This document shows, one piece after another, positions 20,740-31,506 of a stretch of 64,000 nt of DNA (positions are counted from its first letter, which is position 1; every line of letters begins with the position of its first letter). The stretch is from Calvatia gigantea (Eukaryota; Basidiomycota; Agaricomycetes; Agaricales; Lycoperdaceae), in the NCBI GenBank assembly GCA_025093985.1, contig JACAAK010000005.1, positions 248,001-312,000 of the forward strand. Direction: 5' to 3'. The notes beneath the pieces are model-generated. The model searched no databases, was not told the origin of the DNA, and was given only the letters and a program-made list of their open reading frames with translations. Both the position numbers and the translations under genes were made by a program.

Positions 20740-21978
20740 TTATGAAGTCGCTTTCGTGATGTATTTCAACGGATAGACCTTGTCGCACTTATCCACACAA
20801 TCCAGGGATAGATCAAGGGGTGTAGATAACTGCATACCACGCATGTCAGTGTTAGTGTTAAGATGCGTAGGTCGGTGCTCACGTTTAATTCCCGAACAAT
20901 ATCGTATTCCTTCCCATCCCGGCCCCACGTTGGTTCTTTGCACCCTTTATAACCTCAAACATCGATGACAGTCCCGTATCCAATTCCACACCGTCTGTGC
21001 CTCTTTCCTTTTAATAAGCTCCGGATAATGCAAATAAATAACGATGAGTGCGTCGTGAAGGGGCGTTAGGGACGTTATCGCGGTAGGGAGATGTGGGTAG
21101 TGATGGTGAAGATGACGAGGGAGTAGCGTTGTAGGATTCAAGAGGGCACACACCCAAGAGCGGCCAGTGTTGAGCGTTGTTGAACTTCGTGCGTTGCGGC
21201 CGCAGGTATGTGGGACATTTACCGGGATCATTATGGCTTTCACTGGTGCGTCGAGTACAGTTTGTGTCGCGTGTGCTGTCCATGTCACTTTAATCAATGA
21301 ATATTGGAAAGAGGGAATAAGGCTTACGATCTGTCAGGATATTATACTCCGCCACAGCTGATCTGTTCATCAGTCCCACACCCCCGCATATAAAGACAAG
21401 CATTCATACCGCCCCTAGTCGATCAGGCCTTATTATACCCTAACGAATAACGCGATATTCGTCAGAGGTCCACTTAACACAAACGTCATTTAGCCCCTCT
21501 CCCTCCCTTCCATTGACCGCCCGGGTCATATCTTCCAGTGCCCTCACACTTCTGGCCAACGTCCTGAGGGCGCGAATAGTCTAAGGACACCTGGATCAGC
21601 GGCATTTCGGAAACCCTCAACGCTACCCAACCTACTTCCACCACGGATCTCTAGATCATGCTTCCCTGGCAGGACAACTGGAAAGACTTTTACGTGCGAG
21701 TGGGCATCATAGGCGTGTGGATAACGTGCGACATTGAGAGCGTATGGGTACTGAGTGTGTCTTCATGGTCCCTAATTAATCGGACCGCTCATCGACGTGG
21801 ATAGACACATTGAAAGATTTACGATTGAAACGCCCAGCAGGCTGATGTTCGTGCACAGTGCACGGCAAACATTAAAGTGACCGCCTGGTCGTGTCACTTA
21901 TTTTGGAAGCCGAAAGAGGAGGGCCTGGAGGTGATGTTGAGGCCGCACCGGGTGGACGCCAAGCCAAGAAATTTTCAT
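20740..21978 (-). pseudogene. NH1: decayed nucleoside hydrolase
   Basis: Collinear with NH3 (33565-34916). The ATG is kept (complement of 21976-21978), but the metal-site exon no longer encodes GHDDA. The central exon is heavily altered. The exon encoding LDAPVKAIMIPVN then loses frame and lacks about 60 codons before PLHDALIVIYLH. The last exon (LDCVDKCDKVYPL) is kept. Many independent defects, so a clear pseudogene. Confidence 0.75.
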
Positions 21979-22079
21979 CGTTTTTCTGCGACTTTGAGGG
22001 GGTAGAGGATTTAATCTTTAAGACTGGTCGATTGTGGAGGGTTTGCCCAACCTGACTGTAGAGTAAAACAGAGTAGAGC

Positions 22080-22135
22080 AAGAGTCAACGCGAAATAGCT
22101 AGGGAGCAACGTTCTTAGTTCTTTCGTTGTTGCTG
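22080..22135 (-). pseudogene. A2: relic of family A exon 1
   Basis: The first part of a family A signal-peptide exon. The ATG aligned with A1 is ACG and codon 5 is a stop (TAG). Similarity ends at about 22080 where the sequence joins the NH1 flank. It marks the left edge of unit II. The TATA-side sequence up to 22200 is also shared with A1. Confidence 0.6.
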
Positions 22136-22416
22136 TTCGGTCAGGTTTTTATATAACTCTCATTAAGGGGGGTAGGGGTACGAAAAAGGAGAGCATGTTC
22201 CGGCTGGGGGGAGACCCATCCACGACTTGGTAGGCGGTATAAATATCTCCACATTTTTTCGTAAACTATGCCGTTTGAGCTACGTGTCTCGACCGCCGAA
22301 CAACATCACGCCCCCTCAACTCCGCGGTCAGATTAACAGAGGGAGTCCAAAGGGACTCAACTGAAACGACGAATAAGTAAGTGCCATTCCTTGTGGCATG
22401 TGACGATCAGAGTAGC

Positions 22417-22763
22417 TCACTGCTTGATTGAGGCGGCAAAACCGCAGCAACGGAATCCTTCGGCACCTATTCCAGAAAACTGGTTAGTTTTCAAAAAAAA
22501 TGAACTGTCAGTTCTTATTAACATTGCTAGAATATCGGTCAACATCGTCGCTCACTCCAGGGTGCCCATCGCTCACCTTATCCTCTGTACCTATAAAAAT
22601 GGGTTCGGTGAACGGGAAGTTGTATGCGATAATGAGCAGGCAATTTGAGTGGATAGGTGCAACGAATCTTACATCGGAATGAATTGGGTTGCGGTACATC
22701 CGCCAAGGCGGCGGCCTGTGGAGTGAGAAGAAGAGCACAAGCAAGAACGGACTTGAACTGCAT
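22417..22763 (-). CDS. B2: small secreted Cys protein with 4-base micro-exon
   Basis: Exons 22673-22763, 22577-22590 (14 bases), 22523-22526 (4 bases) and 22417-22466; 52 residues. Signal peptide MQFKSVLACALLLTPQAAAL, mature cysteines RC-x5-C-x5-CC-GF, ending ASIKQ. Introns of 82, 50 and 56 bases have donors GTAAGA, GTGAGC and GTTAAT. The 4-base exon CAAT sits in a stretch of about 26 bases (TTCTAG before it, GTTAATAAGAAC after it) kept almost unchanged in B1, B2 and B3. Leaving it out shifts the CCGF end out of frame in all three. A TATATAAG box lies about 35 bases upstream of the ATG. Confidence 0.7.
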
Positions 22764-22795
22764 GTTAAATGTGTGTGTGTGCTCTTCACGCTAAA

Positions 22796-22803
22796 CTTAT
22801 ATA
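22796..22803 (-). promoter_or_regulatory. TATA-like box of B2
   Basis: TATATAAG on the minus strand, 33-40 bases upstream of the B2 ATG. Confidence 0.45.
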
Positions 22804-23085
22804 CGAAACTTCTGGCAGTAAACTAAGGTATTATCATCGATAGCTCATCGCACGTCGGTTCATTCTGCCCGTTAACAACGATTTACATGGATCTCCCTCC
22901 AGCGGTCTGTGTGAGCACCTCCGAGATTGACCACGGCATGTGAAAGAGGTTTCTATCTTTCCATTTCATTCGGCTCCCCGCAGAGGAGTAGCCCGAGATA
23001 TGCTTTTCTTTTTGTGGGCTCAAAACAAGCCATACACTTCGGGTCTTGCATCACAAGGTCGACAGGTCACAGCTAGCTAAACATC

Positions 23086-23360
23086 TCAACCAATAACACC
23101 TGGTGGAAGAGTCACACAACTACGCCAATCTCCCTTCAGCTCGAGTCTTTGCAATATACCCTAAATAAATTTTGCATCAAGCCATTGACCGACTTGCAGC
23201 ATTGTTCTTTGCCCTTGCAGTGTAAATTCTCACCGCCTGATGCGGAAAATCGGCATGGAAAACAGCCAGCGGGAATACTGCATTACCCACATGGGGTATA
23301 CTGGGGAGTAGCGAGTGCTTGAACCGCAGTGGTAGCAGCAAGGAATTTGAGAGTGTATGT
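23086..23360 (-). pseudogene. C2: decayed family C copy
   Basis: Aligns with C1 over all three exons. The start codon is ACA, a few signal-peptide codons are deleted, the donor after exon 2 (GTGAGT in C1) has become GCAAAA, and one of the final cysteines is changed. The middle exon still reads ENLHCKGKEQCCKSVNG. Confidence 0.65.
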
Positions 23361-23429
23361 CAGGATTTGCTAGCCGATGAGAAAGCGGCTAGTGAAAAGA
23401 ATGGCTATTTTTGTAACCCCTGGCACCAG

Positions 23430-24065
23430 CGCTTATGGCTTTCTTGACAGATGAAGCAGATTAATGGCTTTTCGCGAACGCTCGGGGGTATGCCTAGGCA
23501 CCTGCGGAGACATGTCCTGCAGCCGCCAGAGTCGGAGGAGTAAAGGAACAGTCGTATTAATACAAATCAAAAAGGAGTCGGAAACGGGCAGTGGCGGGCG
23601 GACAAATAAGGCCTTGTTGTGACAACTTACTTGAAGCCTAAGGCCTTGAGGGGCTCGCAAGGCGAATTTCGTGTTTCACTTGTTACCGACAGTTTCACGG
23701 AGCCATACAGAGAGTGGTGATGGATTGTTATTAAAGCAGGTTCAGTTTTTTGTTCTGAAAAGTGATCCCTACCTTTGGTTGCCTTTTCTTCGGCGGGCAG
23801 CTTTGGAGGTTGTGTAATAGAGCGGTGACTCAAATATGCCAACAAGGCACAGAGCGTGCCGATACATGCACATGACAATCCCCATGATTGACTTCGTGGA
23901 CCAGCGCCTTGTTGTATTTCTCCCGTAATTACTTTGACCAGGGACGCCGCTTGGGAAGGGTAACAAAAGAAGGGCTCAGCTCGAGAGAAAAATTGGGTGT
24001 CGATGACTGCTGAACCAACATAGGAAATGTCCCTACGTTTTGAGCGTCTTCCTTCCACCATGTTA
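23430..24065. repeat. block D2
   Basis: Second copy of the block at 13850-14480. A minus-strand frame of 144 codons is open here (23627-24061) with one hydrophobic stretch (LSCACIGTLCALLAYLSHRS), but the matching frame in D1 is interrupted, so I do not call a gene. Confidence 0.4.
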
Positions 24066-24244
24066 TTTTACGTTAGAGCTCTTAGCTCACCCCCCTTCAA
24101 CATTGAATGGAAGTAGTTGGGGTCAGAGCACTTCGAAGCAACTTCAGCATTGCAAGTCAAACAGCGACAAAAGTTCTACCTAGAACCAGGAAATCCACCA
24201 TAGGGTTGAAACAAAACCAAAGATTTATTTCGAGTCATTGGGGC

Positions 24245-24775
24245 TTAAAGGAATGTACAACGAATAGAGCTAGCGAGGCCAGAGACATTTTGTCCCTCAA
24301 TGTGGGTGTAGTCAACGGTCAAGGTTCCAGGAAGTGCTATATCCCCTCCGAGGTTTGTCCCGGAACATCCAACGTCTCTGTTCAATGTTGGTATTATATC
24401 CTCAAATTACATATAGGAGAAGACATAAGACTCACAGGTAAGCTGAGCAAGCGGAACTAGTGAAAGTCGCCGTCCTCAAATTGTCATTGAGGAATGCAAG
24501 GTTTCCAGTAAAGGATGTGCACACAGTGGTACCATCAAGGGGCAGGCGGACAGTGGCACATTGGCCGCTGAGGCTGCAGAGTGTAACTTCACCGATATTT
24601 TGCTGTGCGTTAGACTATCGTTAGCCGCGCAGGATCTCGGGAGCTGTAGGTAGGCATCTCATACCCTGGCCTGCTTCCCAGCGCCAGAACCTTGGACGGG
24701 GGTAGCTTGGGCGGTGGTCGCTTCATACGAGAGTGCAAAAGCAAGAGCAAAAGCAACAGGGATGATTGACTTCAT
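24245..24775 (-). CDS. E4: secreted six-cysteine protein, possible beta/gamma-crystallin-like fold
   Basis: Exons 24665-24775, 24436-24602 and 24245-24377 give 136 residues; introns of 62 and 58 bases, GT-AG. Signal peptide MKSIIPVAFALAFALS then a TPVQGSGAGKQAR propeptide-like segment with a possible dibasic-type end. The mature domain has six cysteines (in TLC, GQC, TVC, SAC, VGC, IRC) and motifs TTVCTSFTGNLAFLND, VGCSGTNLGGD and GLASSIRC. The order (Cys-containing strand, FLND loop, Cys-Ser-Gly, final SS-x-RC) recalls secreted fungal beta/gamma-crystallin-like proteins; this is recognition from memory and not certain. TATA box 42-49 bases upstream of the ATG. E4 and E5 are the only unbroken family members in the window. 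Confidence 0.72.
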
Positions 24776-24816
24776 TGTGAAACGAGAGATTCCAAATGTA
24801 CCGAATGAGGGAAGCG

Positions 24817-24824
24817 CTTTTATA
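24817..24824 (-). promoter_or_regulatory. TATA box of E4
   Basis: TATAAAAG on the minus strand, 42-49 bases upstream of the E4 ATG; the same spacing is seen at E5 and E6. Confidence 0.55.
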
Positions 24825-25400
24825 CTACTTGTTTCCAACTGAAGGTATCCCTCTGTCCTATTGATGGATTCTATACTCGCCGAGGAAGACTGGACGAATA
24901 CCCGTTGACACCGAAGTGTGGCAACTTGGAGATGAACATAGCTTGAGGCCTAAGGAAGCTGTTGGGAGGTCACCGATTCGTGGGATACCTTGGGTATGTC
25001 CGAACTACGTTCTGTCAACAAAGTGGACCCAACGACTCGGTGTGTGATGGATGGCCAACGGAAGATATGCTCCCCGCTGCTGTCGGGGTCACGAGCTCCG
25101 AGATCCAGGCCCCTGGTCACTTGTAGGAAACATCTCACGAGCAAACGGAATTTGGATATCCGTTCGTCTATCTATCATTCAGTCACTGTGGTCGCGCAGC
25201 TTCACTAATAAACCTTATGACGTTTATTTGCAGTGCTGAGGGGTAGGGGAATAGAGACGAGTTTGTTGTAGAGAACTTTCCTATCGCATGGATGACTGTC
25301 TAAGGTATTGATGACAGTGGTTTGTAGCTTCGACCTGCTAGGTAGCATAAAATTCACACACGAAATTGAAACAAAGATAAACATTTAGAAACAGCCGAAC

Positions 25401-25918
25401 TCAGACGAAAGTACAGCTAACTGAGCTGATGAACCCAGAGTCATTTTGTCCGTTGAAGTTGGTAAAATCGATTGTGTGAGTATTACCAAGCGCCACATCT
25501 CCTCCAAAGTTCGTTCCAGAACATCCGAAGTCTCTGTTAAAATATCAGCGCCGAGACTTTAGTTCACACAGGCGCTGGGAAAAGGAGCTTTACTGGAAAG
25601 CTAAGCATCCGACCTCGGTGAGGGTCATTGTCTTCAATTGGTCGTTGAGGAACACAAATTCGCCATTGAGGTTTGTGCACACGGTAGTGCGGTCGAACGG
25701 CACGCTGATGATGCCACACTGGTTGCTGGGGTTGCACAGTGTGACCTGGCCGGGGATTTGCTAGAAGGCGTGTCGTCATAAGTATCCAGGACTGGAAATT
25801 GCGGGTAGAAGTCTCGTACCCTCGTTTGCTTGGTAATAACTGGTGTGGCTGCGACAATAACCGCTTCTTGTGAGAATGCAAAAGCGAGAGCAAGGGCAAC
25901 GGGGGAAGTAGACTTCAT
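25401..25918 (-). CDS. E5: secreted six-cysteine protein of family E
   Basis: Exons 25820-25918, 25594-25760 and 25401-25533 give 132 residues. Signal peptide MKSTSPVALALAFAFSQEAV, a short TPVITKQTR linker, then the six-cysteine domain with VTLCNPSNQCGIISVPFD, TTVCTNLNGEFVFLNDQLKT, GCLAFQRDFGCSGTNFGGD and FISSVSCTFV-stop. Introns are 59 and 60 bases; donors GTACGA and GTAAAG. About 60 percent similar to E4 by eye, and closer to E2 and E6. TATAAAAG lies 41-48 bases upstream. Same possible fold and same uncertainty as E4. It lies between E4 and NH2 in unit II. Confidence 0.72.
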
Positions 25919-25958
25919 TATAGATGACAAGTTCTGAATCTCCTTAAAGAGTATGGCA

Positions 25959-25966
25959 CTTTTATA
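25959..25966 (-). promoter_or_regulatory. TATA box of E5
   Basis: TATAAAAG on the minus strand, 41-48 bases upstream of the E5 ATG. Confidence 0.55.
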
Positions 25967-26539
25967 CTCCACTGTTTGAGACTGAAAGTAGTTCTGCCTT
26001 CCGTTGGCGAATTCTGTACTCGCAGAAGAAGTCAGGATGAGATGAATATCCTTTGACATCACACATGATCGAAGTGGCGACTACTTGCAAATGATGGGAT
26101 GGACATATCTCGAGGGAATGAGGAAGCTGAAAGACCACCGACTCGTGGAATGCTTTGGGTATGTGTGGACTAGGTTCTGTCGGTAAAATGGATTCAACGG
26201 ATTGATGCGTGATGGATGGCCAGTTGAATCGACGTGTTCCCTGCTGTGATCAAGGTCACAGGCTCGGGTGTAAAGCCGCGCGGGCATTAGTAGGAGGCAC
26301 CTCACGCTCCTCTAGTAATATGTTAAACACTCGGCCATTGACAGGGATTATCGTAACTGTTGTATTCCGGGACAAGAGGAAAAGGCACATGCCGTGAATC
26401 CGTATCCTCTATAGTCGGTGTCCAACGTCAGAAATTGAGGGTATCAAGGAAACCGTTCAGCGGTAATTGAGTAACGACCTGGTGGCGACTAACAACGACG
26501 TGTCATTCAGGTATGGGAACGCATACATATGGTTGCATG

Positions 26540-26940
26540 ATCTACCTCGATGACGCCTTGCGATCGCAGTAAGTGTGACATTTATCAGAATCGCCGTGGT
26601 TTTTACTGGTGTGCCGAATACAGTTTGTGTCGTGTGTGGAGAGGGAACGAGACTTACGATCTTTCAGTACGAGTTCCCCTTGGTCGATCAGGTCGTGGTA
26701 TGCATTAACGAACAGCGCAATATTCGTCATGGGTCCACTTGACACGATTGTCGTTCTCTCCCTCTCCCTCCCCCTTGACCGCCAGCCAGGACCATACCTT
26801 CGATTGCCCTCGCACTTCCGGCCAACCTCTTGAGGGCACAATTCGTCCAAGAACACCTAGATCGGTTGCATTTGGGGGATCTTCGACACTACCTAACTTT
26901 TCCTTGCCGTGGATCTCTGGATCATGCATCAAGGACTTGA
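26540..26940 (-). pseudogene. NH2: fragment of a nucleoside hydrolase
   Basis: Keeps the central part of NH3: VVSSGPMTNIALF-type sequence and PEIHGKEKLG, out of a continuous frame, plus a shred of the next exon. The VEELVFMGGG segment is deleted and the N- and C-terminal exons are absent. Similarity ends near 26940, just before the inverted-repeat element at 26982. Confidence 0.7.
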
Positions 26941-26981
26941 CCAAAAATCGATGCAAGTACAACGGCTCCTGAGTCATACTG

Positions 26982-27566
26982 TCATTCTTCACCTGTTGGC
27001 CACTTTTTTGGAATTTTCCCTCTTACTCCTTCCTTGCTCCGTGTTTTCTCTTAAAATCTCGTCCACTCATGTGCAAATATCTCTACTCTACGAATATGAA
27101 TTTTTTAAGATTTTATTCTAACAGACAGTCACGTCGGAGCAGTTCCGGTGAGCGCAAGTCCGTTTTTTCGGCTGTTGGCCACCCTCTGTCACCGCTTGTC
27201 ACAATCTGCTTTCCAGACCACTAATTCTTGAATTCTCGGAGCTTAAGTCAACATATCAAACTGAAAAATCGCAGGCATATTCACCGGTATGTACTCCATC
27301 CTTGCAGTGAATTTTACACCCAGATCTTCACGGGATCGGAAAAAGTCTGAGAAATCACAGCAAAAATGACGGACTGATTAGGGCCCCTCCTTCACAATTA
27401 TTTTTTTCCTGACTCTCCACTGAAGCCTCCCACTAAAATTTTGGTTGGTCATATTCTATGCCACCAGGACTGTGTACATTCTGAAATTTGGGCCAGTGCA
27501 TGCAAGGGAGAAGGAGAAAATATGGGGTGGCCAACAGCCGGCAAGTGGCCAACAGGTGAAGAATGA
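26982..27566. mobile_element. MITE-like element with 24-base terminal inverted repeats
   Basis: 26982-27005 and 27543-27566 are perfect inverted repeats of 24 bases (left end begins TCATTCTTCACCTGTTGGCC). An inner copy of the motif TGTTGGCCAC occurs at about 27175 and, inverted, at about 27529. The 585-base interior has no long open frame. I see no convincing target-site duplication. It fits a non-autonomous DNA transposon, or a long hairpin. Confidence 0.55.
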
Positions 27567-27694
27567 GGGTACGGTTCCTCACTTGGTACTGTTATTTCGC
27601 ACGCCTCACGTTGATATTTTTACGAACCAAACCCGGGTAAAGGGTCCAACATTCAACGATGGGATAAGACGACGGGGGTAATAACATCAAGGAA

Positions 27695-29359
27695 TCAACG
27701 ATTCAAAATTCCGGCGTATCTCACCGACCCATCCGCTGATTCAACGGGATGGAAGAGCATGTTAACATGTAGAACGTCGGGTAGTGCTATCCTCTGGAGT
27801 TGAGAACGGTAATTGAGGATACAAGACTTGATGTTCCTCCTGGAGCTCACAAATCGTGCTATGTCAGGCTCTTGGGTCATGCCGATCTTGAGCCTCTGTA
27901 GGTATCGGAGATTCTCTGAAACCATTTTCATCAATAACACCTGGCATCCTTTTAAGCACCGAATCGGAACGATATATAGTAACATACCACATTATTGCTT
28001 GCATCATCCGGTTTGGCATGCAGAATTCCGTTGACTGTCACAGCCAAATAACGAAGCTCAGCACACTGAGATAAATGTTTGATCGCGTCTGGATCGATAC
28101 ACCAGCATACATCCCAAGAAGCATCCAATACGAGCCAATAGAGAGTCGGAGCGAGCCTAGGCAAGATGTCTTGATAAAAACATTCGGCAGAATCTTTGCT
28201 GGGCGGCGATCCCAGCTGCGCCCCCAAAAACTCGAGTTTCCGCAGTCCTCGGGAACCCTTCAAATATCTTCCGAGTCCCACTGTCATCCTATCGGTCACA
28301 ATCTCTTCCAACTCCACTCTTTCTTCCAGGAGGGAACCCCAAAAATTCTCAACGTTGTCCGTGCCACCCCCTACGTCATGAGAATGAACCGTAATCGATC
28401 TGAGGAAACGAAGTTGCTGAATAGTGGTTTTGGAGAGTTTTGGAATAATGCCCCAGAGTCCGAGATGGTTGAGACGTTCACGAGGTTCGATACTGAGCGA
28501 CCTTTCATCGAGGAGCTCGTTGAGGGATATCTTCGATTGGGGAGCATTACGAAATGCTTTGATCAATATGTCTAGCCTTTTGAGGCTATGGTTGTTTGCA
28601 ATTACATGCGGAAGCCCAAGGAGTTCGGGTTTATGTTTTGATGAGTTGAAATAATGGTCCTCGAACACGAATTCCAAACTTGACAGGGTGGACATTCGTT
28701 CCAATTTCAATTCCCGGACATCTCTGCAATAGCGCATTGTGACTTTCATGCTTTGAAGATTCGGGAGTATCGCTAAGCCAGCAACGAGAACACCATGCAC
28801 CCAAGATGGCTCCTTCTCCCTTCCGATATCCCACCTGCAACTCCGTCTTATCAAAAGGTAGATTGAATAGCGATCGTCACTCACGATATGTGGCGAAGAT
28901 TCTTTAGAGAAGCGATGGCGAGTTGGAGATGGCGTCGAAGGTGCGACGAGCATTTTCCTTCAGAGTGATCATCTCAAGGACCCTTCATCGAATCAAGGAA
29001 GTACATACGGGTAGTGGCAGTTGTCCAGACTGCATGATAGGTAGGGTACAAAGCGGTAATTTCAAGTCTTCGGACGTAGAGCTCCCATGGAGTGGGGTTT
29101 TCGGTCGACTTTGCGAGTTCCTCTAATAATGCAAGTGTCGGCTCAACCTTCCTCGGTAAGTCAATTACCAACACCGAGAGGACGTTTGGCGCGAGAACTT
29201 CATTAATCTGCTTGCAAATTATTCGAAACACCTTTCGGTGCGCTCCCAACTAGAGCTGTTAATGACGAAGTCCATCGCCTTGAGAGAGTAGCAAGTACAG
29301 CGTACCTCATTTCCAATTGTGCTAATCAGTTCTGGCGGGAAGTCCAACAGGCTAGGCAT
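27695..29359 (-). CDS. L1: F-box-like leucine-rich protein, intact copy
   Basis: Exons 29306-29359, 29009-29249, 28885-28957, 27988-28846 and 27695-27940 give 490 residues in frame. The N-terminus MPSLLDFPPELISTIGNE continuing into KVFRIICKQINEVLAPNVLS is a degenerate F-box-like motif; the rest is leucine-rich (LQLAIASLKNLRHIS, LPNLQSMKV, LGLPHVIANNHSLKRL, GLGRYLKGSRGLRKLEFLGA). Such proteins are presumed SCF ubiquitin-ligase adaptors, with unknown targets. Introns are 56, 51, 38 and 47 bases; the 38-base one is unusually short but recurs at 37 bases in L2 and L3. It is the reference copy for L2-L4; exon 4 is 859 bases in both L1 and L2. Confidence 0.75.
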
Positions 29360-29810
29360 TGCCCTGGTGGAGGGGTTCTACGGTGGTTGATTAATGATTT
29401 TTCGGGGCGTTCACGTTCTCAAAGGTTCTGACTCGGGACTTACCTTCTCATCCACTAACAACCCTGTCGCTCCGGGCCGAAGGGCTCCGGGAAGAGGCTG
29501 GGACCCTTAAAAGTCCTTCCATCGTTGTTGCTCTTGATATTGCTGCGAAGAGAGGGCTGCTGTATGGGGGAACAGTAACTACATTCGTAGATAGAGAATT
29601 TCAGACTTGCTCTGAGTGAAAATTAGGAGTTGCACGACAATCGATGATGCTCCGCGTATGTCTCCCAATCCTAGATGCACATGCGCAAGTACTCCATGGA
29701 AGTAGCTGTGTGATGGGGTCAACCTTATGGGCCTTGCCGTTAAAACCCAATTAATGAGTCAATTATACACATAATTTAAATGTAAGCTTGATCCCAGCCA
29801 ACATCTAGCA
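29360..29810. other. divergent spacer between L1 and K relic
   Basis: Matches the spacer between L4 and K1 (44670-45237), for example the phrases AGAGGGCTG, GCTTGCTCTGAG and CAATCGATGATGCT. So an L/K divergent pair was duplicated as a unit. No gene in it. Confidence 0.5.
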
Positions 29811-29895
29811 AGGGTAAATATCATTGGCCTTCCAGGAAAGATTGTAGAAACCCTCGCTGACGTAATCTCACTGGTGAGTTTCACCGATACCTGGT
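29811..29895 (+). pseudogene. relic of the 5' end of a K1-type gene
   Basis: About 85 bases match the start of K1 (45238 onward): VNI-GLP-KIVET-ADVIS. The ATG is AGG. Similarity stops near 29895 where the cassette left flank begins, so unit III was joined inside this gene. Confidence 0.6.
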
Positions 29896-29904
29896 ATTCA
29901 CCTC

Positions 29905-30290
29905 AGAGCACAACCCATATCTCCACACACGATGTACCCCGTTACCCGCAACCCAGTCCCTTTGTCCGATAGGGATTCAGGATGTGGACAAGGTCCCAAT
30001 TGAACACCGAAGCCCTGGCCCTCCACTGCTCCCGAACGCAAACTAGAACGTGAAACCGGAACGTGGAGTCCATGCTTATGTCAGGGGCTGGGTATGTCGA
30101 ACACCGGTCAAGTTACCGGAAGTAGCCTGGACCTTCTCTGTTTCGTCATGTTCAGGACTACACCGGCTGTTTTTCGCCAGAGAGGGCAAAAATGTTATAT
30201 TAGCGATGTTCTTTAAATTTTGACGCTTTAACAATTTGTACGACCAAGCCGTTCTTGTGGAGAAGCGGCCCTTCCAAAGCATCATGATGT
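29905..30290. repeat. cassette left flank, copy of 11545-11960
   Basis: Second copy of the unit border segment; it leads directly into A3. Confidence 0.55.
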
Positions 30291-30508
30291 TTACGTCACT
30301 GTCATGCCTTGGTCGGACGATCTGAGAAAGCTTGCGGACCACAGTAACTTTGAATTTATTGAGTCTGGCCCAACGTGCCACACAAAATGCGCCGGAATCT
30401 CACAGGTTTCCTCTCCACCTAACAATAAGTACCAAGCGGCATAGAACTTTCCAAAGCATAAGTAATTATGCCATTTTTGCGTTCACTCAGTATATTGACA
30501 AGGACTTA

Positions 30509-30802
30509 CTACTGAATCGCAGCGGTGATGCCACAGCAGTGAAATCCGTCGGCTTCTCTGCACTGTTAAGCAACGACATCAGTTTATTTAACCTGGTCCA
30601 AGGAGCTGTAAGCATACGTTCTCCTCGTTGCCTATACCGCAAAACAAAACATAATTGAGATTTTTTCCCTCAGAGGTCTTTAAAATAAATACCACGAACA
30701 GCGAGGGAGTGTTTGAGGCTGGGCCGCTGGAAGCGCCATAGCTGACTGTACGGCAACACACAGTAAAGCGAGGCTCAACGTGAAGCGGTTGGGAAGCAAC
30801 AT
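30509..30802 (-). CDS. A3: small secreted protein with C-C-CC pattern
   Basis: Exons 30700-30802, 30618-30631 (14 bases) and 30509-30562 give 56 residues. Signal peptide MLLPNRFTLSLALLCVAVQS, then a Pro/Gln/Ala linker and mature cysteines PRC-x4-C-x7-CC-GI, ending TAAIQ. Introns of 68 and 55 bases; the first donor is GTTCGT as in A1 and splits the first Cys codon. TATATAAG box 36-43 bases upstream. The best-preserved A copy together with A1. Function unknown. Confidence 0.7.
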
Positions 30803-30837
30803 TCTTAGACACTTCGTTGTTCCCGTTTGACTAGGTT

Positions 30838-30845
30838 CTTATATA
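30838..30845 (-). promoter_or_regulatory. TATA-like box of A3
   Basis: TATATAAG on the minus strand, 36-43 bases upstream of the A3 ATG. Confidence 0.5.
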
Positions 30846-31117
30846 TCTCTCATTACTCATTACGGGTGGGAGTACAAAAAAAGTGGGCATGTTCCGACTT
30901 TGGGAGAAGATCTATCCACAGCTTGGCGAGTAACACAGATACTATCTCCACAGTTTCTCGTAACTCATGCCAGTCGAGCGACGTGTCCCAATCGCCAAAT
31001 AACATTACGTCCCCTTCAACTCCGCAGCTAGATTAGCAGACGGTGTCCAAAGGGACACAACTAAAGCGAACGAATAATTAAGTGCCATCCTTTTCTACGC
31101 GTGAAGAATGGAGTAAC

Positions 31118-31460
31118 TCACTTCTTGAACGAGGCGGTAAAACCGCAGCAATGGTACCCTTTACCACCTAATTCAAAAAATTAGTCAGTTTCCGAAAAAT
31201 GGCCTGTCAATTCTTATTAACATTGCTAGAATATTGGTCAGTTCTATTGTTCGCTACAGGGTTTCTGTTGCTCACCTTATCCTCTGTGCCTGCAAAAATA
31301 TTCAGTGCACGAGAAGTCGCATGCAACGGTGAGCTAGTAATTCGGGAGGATAGAGACTACGGAACTTACATGGCATAAGAGTAGGTTGCGGGTCAACTGC
31401 CAAGGCGGCAGCTTGGGAAACGAGAAGGAGAGCGAAAGCGAGGACGGACTTGAACTGCAT
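31118..31460 (-). CDS. B3: small secreted Cys protein with 4-base micro-exon
   Basis: Exons 31370-31460, 31276-31289 (14 bases), 31222-31225 (4 bases) and 31118-31167; 52 residues, in frame. Signal peptide MQFKSVLAFALLLVSQAAAL, mature cysteines PC-x5-C-x5-CC-GF, ending ASFKK. Introns are 80, 50 and 54 bases with donors GTAAGT, GTGAGC and GTTAAT. The Arg before the first Cys in B1 and B2 is Pro here. TATATAAG box about 40 bases upstream. Third independent copy supporting the micro-exon model. Confidence 0.7.
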
Positions 31461-31498
31461 GTTGGATTTGTGTGTGTCCTTCACGCACTGTTTCAAGA

Positions 31499-31506
31499 CT
31501 TATATA
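31499..31506 (-). promoter_or_regulatory. TATA-like box of B3
   Basis: TATATAAG on the minus strand, 39-46 bases upstream of the B3 ATG. Confidence 0.45.

Noticed and set aside
28075..28575. Plus-strand frame of 166 codons opposite L1
   Set aside because: Antisense shadow of the leucine-rich exon; similar antisense frames over L2-L4 are not consistent in length.
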